From contig ML976675.1 of NCBI GenBank assembly GCA_010015655.1, positions 372,001 through 436,000 on the forward strand: a DNA stretch of 64,000 nucleotides, given 5' to 3'. This document shows positions 46,312-57,493 of the stretch, one piece after another. Source of the stretch: Bimuria novae-zelandiae CBS 107.79 (taxonomy: Eukaryota; Ascomycota; Dothideomycetes; Pleosporales; Didymosphaeriaceae). The first letter of the stretch is position 1. Each line of letters opens with the position of its first letter. The notes beneath the pieces were generated by a model. The model saw only the letters and a program-made list of their open reading frames with translations. It was not told the DNA's origin and searched no databases. The position numbers and the translations under genes were made by a program.

Positions 46312-48306
46312 TTAGTCTACAAGCAGACTCTGCAACCGTGCTTCCGTACCAATAACGTCCAAAGCCTGCTTCACCTCCAGGACTCTTCGGCACTCCCCGA
46401 GCCAGTCCTTGCTGAGCACCTTAGCCCAGCCCTGCAGCCCATTCATCTCACGGGCTGCTGCGTCGAGGTCACCCTCCTCTAGGAGAGCTTCTGTCCTGGC
46501 GAGCACAGCCTCGACGTCTTGTCCGACAGCAAGACCGGACTTCTTGAAGAGAACCTTGGACATGGCTAGAGAGGCAAGATGCGATGCGACACCAGCGTCT
46601 TCGGGGAGGAGAGCCGCTTTTCGCACCTCCTGAGCAACGCGTCGGAAACGGTCGATCAGCTGTGCCGAATTAGGAATACCGCGTTGATATGCGGCAGGAT
46701 TGATGCTAGCGATGGCTGCACCGACGACGGGGTCGTCAGCCGCAATCTCCTTGAGGGCAGCAAGCTCGGTGATGAAGGGCTTGGGAACGACCTGGTTCTC
46801 CAGCGCAGACTTGACCGCCTCCACGGCGACCACAAGATGTTGGGTCTTGAGGTTGGCATCGACGACTTGGTTCCACTCCCCTGTCAGCTTCTCCAACTCT
46901 TGTACAGAAGAAGATAGCTCGTTGAGCTTTCCAAGCCGACCTTCACGCTCCTTCTCAACCTGATCCCGTACAGACGAGGCGAACTGGCGCTGGAGGGCGA
47001 TGCTCTGCTCGAGCAGCTCGTTCGTCAACTTCTGCTCGTAGACCTTCTGTGCAGCGTCCAGCTCGGATCGCATCCTCTCCCTGTATGCCTGGGCAAGACG
47101 TTCGCGCTCATTCTCATATTCCTCTTTCCATTGTGTCTCTTGCGCCTTCATCTGGTGGTCGAGGCGCTGAACAAGCTCTTTCGCAGCTCCGTCGAATTCG
47201 GTATGGGCAGCGTTGATCTGCTCCTCGGCCGCCTTCTGGATGTTGGCCTTGAGCAGGTTGATGTCGGAAACAACCTTGGAAAGTTCCGATTTGGCCTTTT
47301 CCAGCGCAGAATCGTACTTGCCATTGCGAGAAGAGTCAGCGTTGATGGCGGTGATGATGTCGTTCACAATCTTGACGACGTCCTGAACCACGGGCTCTTC
47401 AGCTTGCGGCACGGAGAGATGGTCGATCTGCGAGATGGGCTTAGCTGGGGCCGCCTTGGTCTCCTTGGCAGGCTCAGTCTTCACGTCCTCCTTGGGCAAT
47501 AGCTTGTGACTCCCAGAGTCAGTAGGCTTCTCCTGGACCTCTTCTTTCTTCTTCTCTTGAGCACCTTTGGATGGCGTGTCGGAAGCGACCTTGGGAGAAG
47601 GGGAGGCTCTTTCGTGATCTTTAGCAGGACTATCGCTGACAGCGCTCACGTGTGGGCCCTTGGTGGCAAGATCAGCGGCCTTGCCCCCATTAGCGATACG
47701 GGAAGTGAGACCGCTCTTTCCAGGGATGGTAACCTTGTTCTCGCCCGTCACCTGCGGGTGCAGGCGTGGCTGGCCGGCACGTCCCGGAAAGCGTCTTCGG
47801 AATTCGCGTTCCTCGAAGTAGGCAACGGCGTCTTCGCCAAAGGGCACGTATTCGGTGAAGAAGTCGTGGAAGTTGTCCGAGACGAGCGAGTACCACACAC
47901 CGCCACCGTATCCGAGGGCAGACAGGAGCAGCGTGTAGAAGAGCAGGCGGCCAAAACGTCGCTTCCTCTTCGGCTTCGGCACGCTGGTTGGGTCGGGGGC
48001 TACGCTCGCAGTTCCTGGGCCAGTGGGCGGGAGCGTCGCGGGCTGAACAACGGGCGCTGAGCGGGAAGCACCTGTGGTTTCGGGCGCCGGCGGCGGCTTC
48101 GGCATGTCAGACGGGGGCACTGATGCATTCTCGACAGCTGCAGATTGGGACGGGGTGACGGATGGCGCGGGATTGGGGATGTGCGTCTCGCCCATGCTCT
48201 TTTTGTCGTCGGCGTAGAAGCGCTGGGCTTGCTGCCATTGCGGGCGCACCCTGGGTGCAATTGGCCTCAGGGCCGGCCGGGCGCGCAGAATCGAGGCGCG
48301 CAGCAT
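46312..48306 (-). CDS. MIC60: MICOS complex subunit MIC60 (mitofilin)
   Basis: A single exon encodes 664 residues from MLRASILRARPALRPIAPRV, an Arg-rich mitochondrial presequence. A Pro-rich region follows, then the inner-membrane anchor FGRLLFYTLLLSALGYGGGVWY (about 129-150), preceded by the KPKRKRR stop-transfer cluster. FTEYVPFGEDAVAYFEEREFRRRFP follows the anchor, as in fungal MIC60. A long coiled coil spans about 290-480, and the C-terminal mitofilin domain contains AALKEIAADDPVVGAAIASI, PEDAGVASHLASLAMSKVLF and the final WAKVLSKDWLGECRRVLEVK. MIC60 shapes crista junctions and tethers inner to outer membrane. A longer ORF starting at 48465 is open, but its extra residues do not look like a targeting sequence. 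Confidence 0.95.
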   Translation of the reverse strand: MLRASILRARPALRPIAPRVRPQWQQAQRFYADDKKSMGETHIPNPAPSVTPSQSAAVENASVPPSDMPKPPPAPETTGASRSAPVVQPATLPPTGPGTASVAPDPTSVPKPKRKRRFGRLLFYTLLLSALGYGGGVWYSLVSDNFHDFFTEYVPFGEDAVAYFEEREFRRRFPGRAGQPRLHPQVTGENKVTIPGKSGLTSRIANGGKAADLATKGPHVSAVSDSPAKDHERASPSPKVASDTPSKGAQEKKKEEVQEKPTDSGSHKLLPKEDVKTEPAKETKAAPAKPISQIDHLSVPQAEEPVVQDVVKIVNDIITAINADSSRNGKYDSALEKAKSELSKVVSDINLLKANIQKAAEEQINAAHTEFDGAAKELVQRLDHQMKAQETQWKEEYENERERLAQAYRERMRSELDAAQKVYEQKLTNELLEQSIALQRQFASSVRDQVEKEREGRLGKLNELSSSVQELEKLTGEWNQVVDANLKTQHLVVAVEAVKSALENQVVPKPFITELAALKEIAADDPVVGAAIASINPAAYQRGIPNSAQLIDRFRRVAQEVRKAALLPEDAGVASHLASLAMSKVLFKKSGLAVGQDVEAVLARTEALLEEGDLDAAAREMNGLQGWAKVLSKDWLGECRRVLEVKQALDVIGTEARLQSLLVD

Positions 48307-49042
48307 GATGGCTGCCTCCAATGGACGAGGATGGGGGGAGGACGAGGTTGGAGATGGGCGTGCGACAGTTTGCAGATTCTGGGAGAGCTCCCGCGTCACT
48401 AACGCTCGGGCCCGTCCGGGACCCATTCGGCAGGCACATGCCTCAGGCCAACACCACGACTCCATCTATCCTACCCAGGGTCCAGCGCTTCAAAAGCGTT
48501 TGCTTGCCCACTTCTAATAATATTCTGTTTGCTCTTCACTAACCAGTTCGCTGACTGCTCTTCGCTCTTCGTACATCTTCGTCCGCTCATAGGCTCCACG
48601 TTTCTGCGGCTGTGTCTCGGGCATTCCAAATGGCAAACTCAAGTCCGGTACCCGGTCTACAAAAAGCGCCTCTCTCACCCCAACGCGCCTTCCTCCCCAT
48701 GCTTTCTGAGTTCTCGGCGAATGTGCCGTTCGTATGAACACGTTGCTGAGACACATAGCTGAACAACACCGCCACTCACAATACGGCACTGCAACGTCAT
48801 CACTACCATGACTGTCCCTTCTAGGCAACCATTTCGCGACCACCATTGACCTCGCTCACACCCAGCCTAGAGTGCCTTTACCCCACTCTATTACCTGCAG
48901 AATTAACTGCAGTACTCGAATCACCTGTGGCTGTTTGACCCCGCTATCTTGCACATCTTACCTCGAAGCGAAAAACACCTTGACTATCCATTGTGCGCAA
49001 TATCACTTTTCTTCCGAACACCTGTTCTCAGTCTCACCGAAA
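48307..49042. promoter_or_regulatory. Divergent promoter region of MIC60 and the 49.0-kb gene
   Basis: These 736 bp lie between outward-facing starts. The plus-strand frame is open from 48872, but the first residues are compositionally unlike protein and are treated as leader. Confidence 0.45.
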
Positions 49043-49681
49043 ATGGACGACCCCAGCCGCGCAGGCTCCCACCTCGTGCGTGACCCATGCCTCTCCCCCA
49101 TGGACCCCATGGAAATGTCCTGCTTCGACATCCGTGCTTCGACAATACCTGTGCCGAAGCGTTCCATGGACTCGAGAGCTTCGAAGCGAAAAACTCTCGC
49201 CTCTGTTCCGCCACATATCTCACTTCCCGGTTATGCGCATGGAAACGGCTCGTGGATGGCTACCGCTTCGACCCTCAAACACAGCCGTCTCCAGCACTAC
49301 AAGCAGGAATCGCAGCTGGACCAGCAGATGCACCATAGCACGTGTCTGAACCTCAACGCTGATGCAAACAGCACTGAGTCCGATCTGTGGATTCTTCCCG
49401 ATTTCGACGACTGGGAAGCCGAGAGCAAGACTCAGCAGCAAGACTCCCAGTCTGCGAGAACGGACGGTACGTGGGCCCCGCTTCTCAAGCGCGCCGTGAA
49501 CTCGAACCGCGAGCGCCTTCGACGGCGGCTCGAAGGCGACGGCTGGGACTTTGTGGGCGGCAAGTACGGCGACGACGGCACCTTGTTGAAAGAGGAGGCC
49601 GACGCGAGCGCAGAAAGCGAGGAGAGCGTCGACGAAGAGTTCGACGTGGTCGTTCTGCCCGTGGCGCGCGTCTCGTGCTAG
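49043..49681 (+). CDS. Hypothetical acidic protein, 212 residues
   Basis: A single exon from MDDPSRAGSHLV. I do not recognise the family. The protein is soluble, Ser-rich and mostly disordered in the first 120 residues. It then has an acidic patch (ESDLWILPDFDDWEAE) and a C-terminal block with an amphipathic basic helix (NRERLRRRLEGDGWDFVGGK) followed by YGDDG and a strongly acidic end (SAESEESVDEEFDVVVLP). The basic-helix plus GWDFVGG block looks conserved-domain-like. There is no signal peptide or membrane segment. The start was chosen because ATGG follows a leader and the upstream residues are low in protein-like composition; 48872 is the alternative. Confidence 0.65.
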   Translation: MDDPSRAGSHLVRDPCLSPMDPMEMSCFDIRASTIPVPKRSMDSRASKRKTLASVPPHISLPGYAHGNGSWMATASTLKHSRLQHYKQESQLDQQMHHSTCLNLNADANSTESDLWILPDFDDWEAESKTQQQDSQSARTDGTWAPLLKRAVNSNRERLRRRLEGDGWDFVGGKYGDDGTLLKEEADASAESEESVDEEFDVVVLPVARVSC

Positions 49682-50225
49682 CCACCGGGCTCTTACCTCA
49701 CCTCACTACACCTCTCCACCACTATCACATTGGAAGACCAAAAGTTTTGGAGTTCTGACGCAAGACAAAACAGCCCAAAAGTTTGTGTCATCTACTGTGT
49801 TTCTACAACTACCTTTCTCCGACCCTTTACACTTTTATTTCGGTCACACGAAATATATACGACACAGCTACGACCGTTCATTTCTCCGGTACATAGATTA
49901 TCACTACCCTTCCTCCCTCGCTCTCTTTTGTCTTAGATGTCTACCCCTACACCCAATGATACCCCAGCCTCCTGTATCACCACACCATGTAACACTCTCC
50001 CAACAATTTTGGCTTATACCCAACCAATTTCCTAAAAAACTTCACGTCACTTGTACGATTTCAAAGCGCCTACTTGCAAAAACAATCTAATGCCTCTATT
50101 ATCTCATGCCAGCATTACTTAAAGTCTACATATGCGGAAAAGAAAAAAAGGCCTTGGGCTGTTTCTGTAATCATACACCTCGCGAACGTTACATGTCGAA
50201 ATCTCATAGAGCAGTAGTGTGTCGA
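49682..50225. other. Convergent intergenic region
   Basis: This lies between the hypothetical gene (+) and SAC1 (-). It is rich in T/C and A tracts, typical of 3' ends. No gene was recognised. Confidence 0.5.
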
Positions 50226-52451
50226 CTACTCTCTCCTCTTCTTGCCCTCCTCCAGGCCTACCAGCCGTGCGTCACTCTTGCCCCGCTCGTGTTTCGTGCC
50301 GACGAGACCGCCCACAACAGGGTTGTGCGAGAAGCGTGTCAGCGTGTCTTGCATCGACTCGATGGCATGCGGGAGCCTGTTCAGCTTCGGCCAATTGACC
50401 TGTTCACTCATTAGTCCGGTGCAAAACATCACCCCATGAGAGGTGGGTGATCCAACTTACATAAAGCGTGCCATTTGTCCAAATGAAGTTCAGAGACACG
50501 GCCGCGAGCGCCATGCACAGGAAAATGATGAGCCGCAGCGGCCAAACAGCCGCATCAGGCGCTCTGCGCGTAAAGCTGCCCACGAAAATCAAGAAGATGC
50601 TCGCAGCGAGGATATACGGGATCGCCTGGATGAAGAGCGGACGGCGGTCCGCAAACAGCAGTTGTCCGCCGATGCCCGAATCCGAAGGCAGATACGTGCC
50701 CAGGAAGAGATCGAACGCATCCTGGCGCGAGCCATCCGCGAAGTTGTTCAAGAAGTAGCGCGTGATGGAATTATTCAGATCCTGGAGGGCGCCCTGCTTG
50801 GTGCGGACGCCCAGGCGCGTGAAGTCTGTCTTGAGCGCGCCCGTGCCCGAGTACGACTTGGATACGATGTCGGCGTTGTCGGCCCAGACATTGCGGAAGA
50901 GGAACTCGAAGGCCTGGTCGTCTTCTGCGTTCTCGCCTTCGCGCATGATGCCCAGATCGATGAGCATGCGCGAAAGCATGAATCGCCCGATCATGCTCTG
51001 CACGACATTCGTTCGGTCTAGGCAGTCCATGCAGTTTGTGCGGATGACGGCAGTCTGGTGCCGTCGGACCTCCATCTGCCCAGAGTCACCCGGCATGTCG
51101 ACGCCCCGGAAGTAGCCGTGCTTGAGCACGTGGGGTTCCAGCTGATCCATCAGGATCTTAGCCCGATGCCATTGCAAGCCCTTGGTCTCGTTGTGGAAAT
51201 CGAAGTAGATGTAGTGGATGCGGTCGAATTTCGTTTTGGGCTGTTCCGATTCTATGATATGGAACTTCTCTGAAGTCAACTGGTCTTGTTCGATGTCTTC
51301 TTCGGGCGAGTTCACGAGATGGTCAACCATCTGCTCGTATGCATCCTTGACGCTCTTCTCACGACCCTTCTGGTTGACCAGATTGACCAGCCAGTTGTCG
51401 CCGTACAAGGCAATCTGCTCGGCGAAGTGTTTCTTGGCGGCGGGCACGGCGCTTTCGACCCCACGCACCTGGAGTTTCGGAGTGTACTGGAGGGTGTTGA
51501 TCTCGGCCCAGTAGACGGGTACGCTTCCACGTGTCTGAACATATGCTAGTACTTGCGCCTCTTTGCCCGCGCTGCCGCCTGCCGTGTCGTTCTGAGATGA
51601 GCCGTAGCCGCCCAGACCTCCTGAAGCGTGATCGTTCAGGATGATGGACTGCTCCGTCTCGTTGAAGTTGGACACGTTGCCGTTCTCGTCGATGCCTCGA
51701 GAAAAGTAGCGCGTGCCTGCTCGTAACCGCGACCGGCGGGTGATGAGGATGAAGGTTAAGGGTGTTCCCTTGACGGAGGTGTTCTTAATCTCCATCATGC
51801 CGTACATGACTGGCAGGATGAAAGGATCCACCTCGGGCTGCTGCCCGCTGGGGTGCCTGTGTCCATAGCCCGTGTTGAGTCCGCCGCGGAAGTCTATTAG
51901 GTCGCTCTGTACGAAGCGGTTCCAGAAGAAGCGGTCGTCTGCGCGCTTCCACAGGGGCACCGAAGGGTCCGCATGGGCCTGGCGCTGGAAGCTGTTGGTG
52001 ATGTCGAAAGAATAGGAGAAGAACAGCGGGGAGGTCTTCAGCAGCGTCTTAAGCAAGGTGAGGTACGTGTCCTCATCGGGATCGTGGAGCGGGCGCTCGC
52101 GCAACGGCAGGAACTCGGTGGAGACGACTTTGTAAATCATGTGGCCCTTTACCCTGCCCATGGGCTGGGCCTTGGTTATTACGATTATGTACTTGTCTTC
52201 GCATGCTCATCAGCCTCGCTCTTGCTACCACTGTGGAGTGTCTAACCTAGGCGCAGCTTGATCATGCCCAGAATGCCAGCAATGCTGGAGACGCGCTTGG
52301 ATCCCAGTAGCTTGCCATCGTGCAGGCGCAAGTCACCGCTCGGACGGTCTACTACCAGCGTCGGCGCAGAGGGGGACGACGGCGACGAGAAGGCGTAGTG
52401 CGACGGCGACGAGTGCACATTGATGTCGCGGAATGGCAAGCCAGCAGCCAT
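50226..52451 (-). CDS. SAC1: Phosphoinositide phosphatase SAC1
   Basis: Three exons, 52451-52247, 52196-50461 and 50399-50226 (2115 nt), give 704 residues. The start is MAAGLPFRDINVHSS. The Sac domain includes SSIAGILGMIKLRLDKYIIV, FFSYSFDITNSFQ, DDRFFWNRF, CX5R-T catalytic loop RTNCMDCLDRTNVVQS (about residues 460-475) and NDHASGG-type loop residues. The end carries two membrane helices (AIPYILAASIFLIFVGSFTR and LRLIIFLCMALAAVSLNFIW). The last exon supplies VNWPKLNRLPHAIESM. The enzyme dephosphorylates PI4P (and PI3P) at the ER and Golgi and links lipid exchange at ER contact sites. Introns are 50 and 61 nt. It is divergent from the Rab5 gene. Confidence 0.96.
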
Positions 52452-52816
52452 AGTTGCGACGGTTTTGATCGTGAACGGGTAGCACAGTAGTAGTGGCTGT
52501 CTGCGGAATGCTGTCGAAAGGCGAACAATGGACGGCAACACTTGCTCTTGTGGATGGGTCCACTGTACAGGTTCCCCCAAACGAACGAACACCGCCCGCG
52601 CACGTCACTTAGCGGTGGCGCGCGGAAGTGGCCAGTCGCCGCGCCGGGGCGCTAAGGTCCCTCGTCGTCACGCTCTACCTTTCATTCATCCAGCGCTCAA
52701 CACTGGCATCCACCTGCCCGCCCGCCTCCTAACCCCCAGTTTCTCCGCCGCCGAATAGCGACCTTCCCGTCCTTCTTACAGTCGCCTTATCGCCCGCCCC
52801 ACCCCGTGCCCAAAAC
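52452..52816. promoter_or_regulatory. Divergent promoter region of SAC1 and Rab5 genes
   Basis: These 365 bp separate two start codons and must hold both promoters; the Rab5 leader is C/T-rich. No specific site was identified. Confidence 0.5.
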
Positions 52817-53681
52817 ATGTCGGCACGACCGCAACAGGGCGGCCGCCCGGGAGGCTCCAGGTTCGCGCAGTTCAAGCTGGTGTTGCTTGGTATGTTATGG
52901 AGCTCTAGCAGATATCAAGGTATAGACGGCTAACTCGTCCAGGTGAATCCGCCGTCGGAAAGGTGCGCATCTACTGGCAAGGCAGCAGCGATAACGGCTA
53001 ACATGCAGCAGTCTTCCCTCGTACTGCGCTTTGTAAAGGTATGATTTGAAGCTGGAGAACTGCATAAATGGGGACTTACGCCACGGCAGGACCAATTCGA
53101 CGACTACCGGGAGTCCACCATCGGCGCCGCGTTCCTCACCCAGACCATCGCCCTCGACGAGTCGACCACAGTCAAGTTTGAGATCTGGGACACAGCCGGC
53201 CAGGAGCGCTACAAGTCGCTCGCGCCCATGTACTACCGGAACGCCAACTGCGCCGTTGTTGTATACGACATTACACAGGCTGTACGTGTTTGGATCCCTC
53301 GGCAGGGAAGCACCTCGCTAACAGCTACAGTCCTCGCTAGATAAGGCGAAAGCCTGGGTAAAGGAGCTCCAGCGCCAAGCAAATGAGAACATCATCATTG
53401 CCCTTGCCGGCAACAAGCTCGATCTTGTCACCGAGTCGCCCGACAAGCGCGCCATCCCCGTCGCCGACGCAGAGCAGTACGCCCGCGAGGCTGGTCTTCT
53501 TTTCTTTGAGACATCCGCAAAGACGAGTGAGAACGTGCGCGAACTATTCACCGCCATCGCCAAGAAGCTCCCGCTGGACCAGGGCGGGCCACGGAACCTC
53601 AGGCCGGGTCAAGGACGACAGAGCGTGAACCTCGGACGGGACCCGAACCAGACACAAGGACCCGCAGGCTGCAACTGTTAG
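52817..53681 (+). CDS. VPS21: Rab5-family GTPase (Vps21/Ypt51 type)
   Basis: Five exons, 52817-52889, 52943-52962, 53012-53038, 53090-53281 and 53331-53681 (663 nt), give 220 residues; exons 2 and 3 are only 20 and 27 nt. All G boxes are present: G1 GESAVGKSS (about 25-33), switch I with ESTIGAAF, G3 [18 protein letters not shown] (Rab signature), G4 GNKLDL and G5 ETSAKT. Rab5 markers are [18 protein letters not shown] and the RSLAP-like AP after switch II. The C-terminus GCNC gives a CXC prenylation site. The protein controls homotypic early-endosome fusion and vacuolar sorting via CORVET/EEA1-type effectors. The acceptor of intron 2 is the second of two adjacent CAGs, chosen by the family sequence. 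Confidence 0.96.
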
Positions 53682-54043
53682 AGGGGGAATTTCCATTGCT
53701 AAGCTGTCGTTGATGCCCTTGTAGTAGGGAGTGCCACGAGCCTTTCGACGCGAGGAGCGAGCGACTTTGCGCCGTGATCAGGTTGTCTGTCTCATTTCGT
53801 TAGGGCATATTAGGCGGGTCTCTGGAGTCTACGGGGTTGTCCATTTCGCGCCTAGGAAGACGAGATGCGAGGCCACTCGACCAGTAAATTTTAATTGGTT
53901 TTTGTCCCATTTTTGTTTCTTGTTCATTGTTAGGTAGGGTTTTTTGCAGTTGTATCCACGTTTGTCTCAACCAAAGATACAAGTCTTCCCAACTTTCTTT
54001 CTTCGTACTGCAGAGACGCCCACGTCGAGCTGGTGTGTCTGGG
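53682..54043. other. Convergent intergenic region
   Basis: This is the 3' UTR of the Rab5 gene, with T-rich tracts at 53887-53960. No gene was recognised. Confidence 0.5.
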
Positions 54044-54485
54044 TTATCCCGATACCAAATCGATGGAAAACGCCCACTCCTTAGTCCGCCACCACGATAA
54101 ACCCTCGTTTACCTCGGTCAGATTGATCCCCGTCACCCAATTCGTCTCCTGTCGCGCCGTACCCACGTTATTCGAATCCCTTCCTCTACATCAGCAAACC
54201 CCATTAACCACCTCCCGTCCTTCCGAACGAAATCTAAACTCACCCCCGCAGCCTCCGCTTCAGCATAACTTCCCCTTCGCTCACTTTATACAAAAGCTCC
54301 CGGCCCTCCCCGCACACTTGCCACGTGTTTGTGAAGGCGGGCGCGGTCGTGCAGACGAGGTCGGCGCGGTGCGTGGGCGAGGTGTCGTGGAAGGAGAAGG
54401 TGAGTGAGCTGGTGTTTGCGTGGGAGGAGAGGGCGAAGAAGGAGGTGAGGTGCCAGGTTGGGGCGAGGAGGGTGGGGATGTGCAT
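54044..54485 (-). CDS. Small hypothetical, probably secreted protein (N-terminal exon unresolved)
   Basis: Two exons on the minus strand, up to 54244 and 54185-54044, join across a 58-nt intron (GTGAGT...TAG) in phase 2. The readable part has PTWHLTSFFALSSHANTSSL, TFSFHDTSPTHRADLVCTTA and FTNTWQVCGEG, then the second exon with ARQETNWVTGINLTEV. The opening (a Trp then alternating beta-strand pattern, with paired Cys residues) resembles small beta-sandwich secreted proteins of ascomycetes (inference). The first ATG in frame (54485) does not give a signal peptide, so a short upstream exon is likely. I do not recognise a named family. Confidence 0.5.
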
Positions 54486-55255
54486 TGTGGGCAAGGGAAA
54501 GGGTGGTGGGTTTGAGGGAAGATGAGGGGGAGGGTAGGGGTTTTGAAGGAGGGAGTGGGGTGGTGGGATGCTGTGCTGGCGTGTGTTTGGCGGAAAGGGA
54601 GGTTTTACAGTGACGGAAGACGTCGTCTGGTGCTGCGACGATTGAGGGGGCTACGTGGCAGCTGGCTGAGGTCGGGTGTTTGGAGTAGCGCACGATCTGC
54701 GATCTGATGGAGTGCAGTGTGATTGTTCTCGGTATTGAGAGAAGGTCTTGAATCGATGCAACGGTGTGGAAGGCAGTGGTAGGCTAGTATCACTTGTGTA
54801 ACCGTGGATATGGTACATGGTAGACTAATTCCCCGACCTATCATTGGAAGGCTGAGCTGAGGACTGCAAACAGTCGACTACTTGACTAAAATTATGGTAT
54901 CCCAACCCAAGGGAATCAAAAAGCATAACGCGGGCCTAGAGATATGGCCTTCCTGTATGAGTGCTTGGTTATATCCATGGATCGACACGGCGCACGTGAT
55001 AATCAGTCACTTGCGCAGAATTTAGGTACTCTTACGTGACACTGTGCACCAGGAATACCAAAAATCGGTTTCTCTAGAAGTCACAGTCCGAAAAAAAAAT
55101 AAGTTATTACAAACGCGAAGTTGTTCAATGTGGCTTCGCCAGGCTTTGCTGACGTTCAACGCATGCGGATGTGGTGAAAAACATCAGCATCGGACTTGCT
55201 CTAGCCAGCCTTACATATCTTGGCTCACAGCTTAACACGACCATTATCGCAGAGA
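54486..55255. other. Intergenic up to AT-rich island 2
   Basis: The left part is G-rich on the plus strand and may include the missing first exon of the small secreted protein. Nothing else was recognised up to the abrupt composition change near 55256. Confidence 0.4.
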
Positions 55256-55739
55256 AAGATTATATAAGTTAAATCTTACTATAGTAACGCTAAAAAGCTT
55301 TTTAAGATTATAATAAAAATTTAAATAACTTACTACTAGCTAATAATTTAACTTTATATTAATTAATTTGTAAAAAGTAAGCTAGTAGTAATAATCTTTG
55401 TAAAAAAAATTATATTAAGCTTAGATTTAGTACTTTATTTAGTTAATTTATATGCTACCTTCTCTGTTGGTAGGCCTTTGTACGATCGTACGGGTGATAA
55501 CAGTAACGAGTGTCTTGTATATTGCTATTGGTATATTCTATCTATAAACGTGGGTGCTACGAAGGTATACATGGGCTCGGTGCGAGTCGGACCAAAGTAG
55601 GATCAAGGCAGTACGTTAGGCAGCATTAAGTAGCCTTAGGCAATAGGATATGTATATACTAACACTAGTAACCTTTTATTATTATAGCACACTATTCCGT
55701 AGGTCGCTACATAGATTCCTTTACTTATATTAATAGCAT

Positions 55740-57324
55740 ATTACTATTAATAAATTATTTAAGTACGTAATTTAGCGTGGCTTTTGTAAGTACGTCCGCA
55801 GGGTTATCTTTACTATTAATTTATTTAATTTCTATAATCTCGCGGCGCTCGTACGACTAGTAAAGTACTATAATATTAATTATTAGGCGCTTCTTATTCG
55901 TAGTGCTAAGCTTAACAAGGCACTTATACAGTAAGTATAAGTCTATATATATAACAAGTAGGATTAACGATAGACCTAGGCGTTCTGTAATTATCTTAAG
56001 TATTATTAAGATAGCGATAGCGATATTAACGCTGCTAATTATACTATATATCTCTAATACTAGGACGCTTCTAGTAACGCATTTATATTTAATTAAACTC
56101 TAATATATTACGTTACTACGTATATTAAACGTATTATCTTATCTACTAGACTTATTAATAAGGATAAGTAGGTATCCTAGCTGTAGGCTAAGGTCTTAGT
56201 TATTAGTAAAAGAACTATCTATAAATACTATTAATTTAACTATAGTAAGGTTAAAAGGAATATACTATAATCCTCGCCGCAAGTTCTTAGCTTACTAATT
56301 TAGCTAGTAGTTAAGTTTCTTATAGTCTATATCTACAGGTTACTATATTTGCACAGCTATAGAAAGGTTAAAAGATACTTTAGGTTAGTAAATAGAAGTA
56401 ATGTACGCGCTACGCGCGCGCTACTCTATATATCTCTATACATAGTCTACTACCTTTAAATTAATAGTATTAATCTTAGCTCTTTGCCTTTTCTACGTTA
56501 GTTAAATAGCGTTTCTACGTAACGTAAGGGTGTATCTATTAAACTCTAGTAGTATCTTTTTAAATAGTTTCTCTTTTAGCTTAGCTTAAAAGTTAGCTTT
56601 TTAGAGCGCGGCGTCCTTTATGCTAAAAAATATAGGTGTTATAATTACAAGCGTATTATCTATTTATAGACCTATTATACTAAATATTTTTAGTTCTCCG
56701 TTCGTGATCAAGAGGCATGGATTATATGTAGATATAGCCATGTCGAGCTCTTTGTAGTAGTGTCTTTAGTACGTAGCAAACTAGTAAACTCCTACCTCTG
56801 CGATTCTATATAGTAGCTTAATTACGCGAATAATTATACCCTTAGAATACTTTATTATAAGCTCCTTAGGCAGGTACGCTAAAATTGTGCAGAATAGCTT
56901 AGTTTATGCCTATAGGTATGCCTGTGTAATATCGCGTAGTTCTATAAACATGCCTTTAGTAAGTAATACGGGTGCTAGGGCTAGTATTAAGCGCTAACTA
57001 GCTCGTTAGATAGTTAGAGACTACATTAAGATTTCGTGTTTACCCTTATTATTATAGCCTTAAATAATAAGTTATAATTTCTTATACAAGACTATAGTCT
57101 TGCCTTTAACTTTATAAATTATGCGCGACTTAAAGATACAATACCTATTATATATAGTTAGGTTAAATAGCTTAAAACTAAATACTTTATAGCTAATAAG
57201 GTTATTAATCTTTTTTTAGTTAAATGCTTTAAAAGGGGCGCCTAGGGTGTTAATTACGTTATTATTACGTAGCTTAATAGCTAGGGCGTAATTGTCCTCC
57301 TCCTTCCTCGTTAGGTATTGCACT
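55740..57324 (-). mobile_element. Older Ty1/Copia element, 3' part (reverse transcriptase and RNase H), RIP-degraded
   Basis: Minus-strand reading from the insertion point gives the Copia pol order: LGAPFKAFN, then IFKSRIIYKVKGKTIVLYKK, TKGMFIELRDITQAYLYA, ILAYLPKELIIKYSKGIIIR and LLYRIAEVGVY (reverse transcriptase), NPCLLITNGELKIFSIIGL, and at the end SYERREIIEIK and NSKDNPADVLTKATLNYVL (RNase H terminus). Numerous TAA/TAG codons break it. Sequence between about 55450 and 55740 may be its 3' LTR, starting TGTTAGTATATACA on the minus strand near 55670, but the matching 5' LTR is not in view. Confidence 0.8.
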
Positions 57325-57493
57325 TGTCAGATAGAACGAGTGCGTTGAGGTCGGATCTGCACAATCGAGCAGGGACCACAGCGCTTATCGTACTAGCCTA
57401 GGGGTTAAAACCAACCTAACAGAGTTGACAGAGAACAAGATATAATTATTACTAATTATTATACCTTATCGCACGCAAGCATTTTATCTAATA
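57325..57493 (+). repeat. Left LTR of the inner Copia element
   Basis: 169 bp. It aligns without gaps to 62282-62450; the differences I counted (about 21) are all C/T or G/A. Confidence 0.92.

Noticed and set aside
48307..48465. N-terminal extension of MIC60 to an upstream ATG
   Set aside because: The extension lacks targeting character, while MLRASILRARP at 48306 is a classic presequence.
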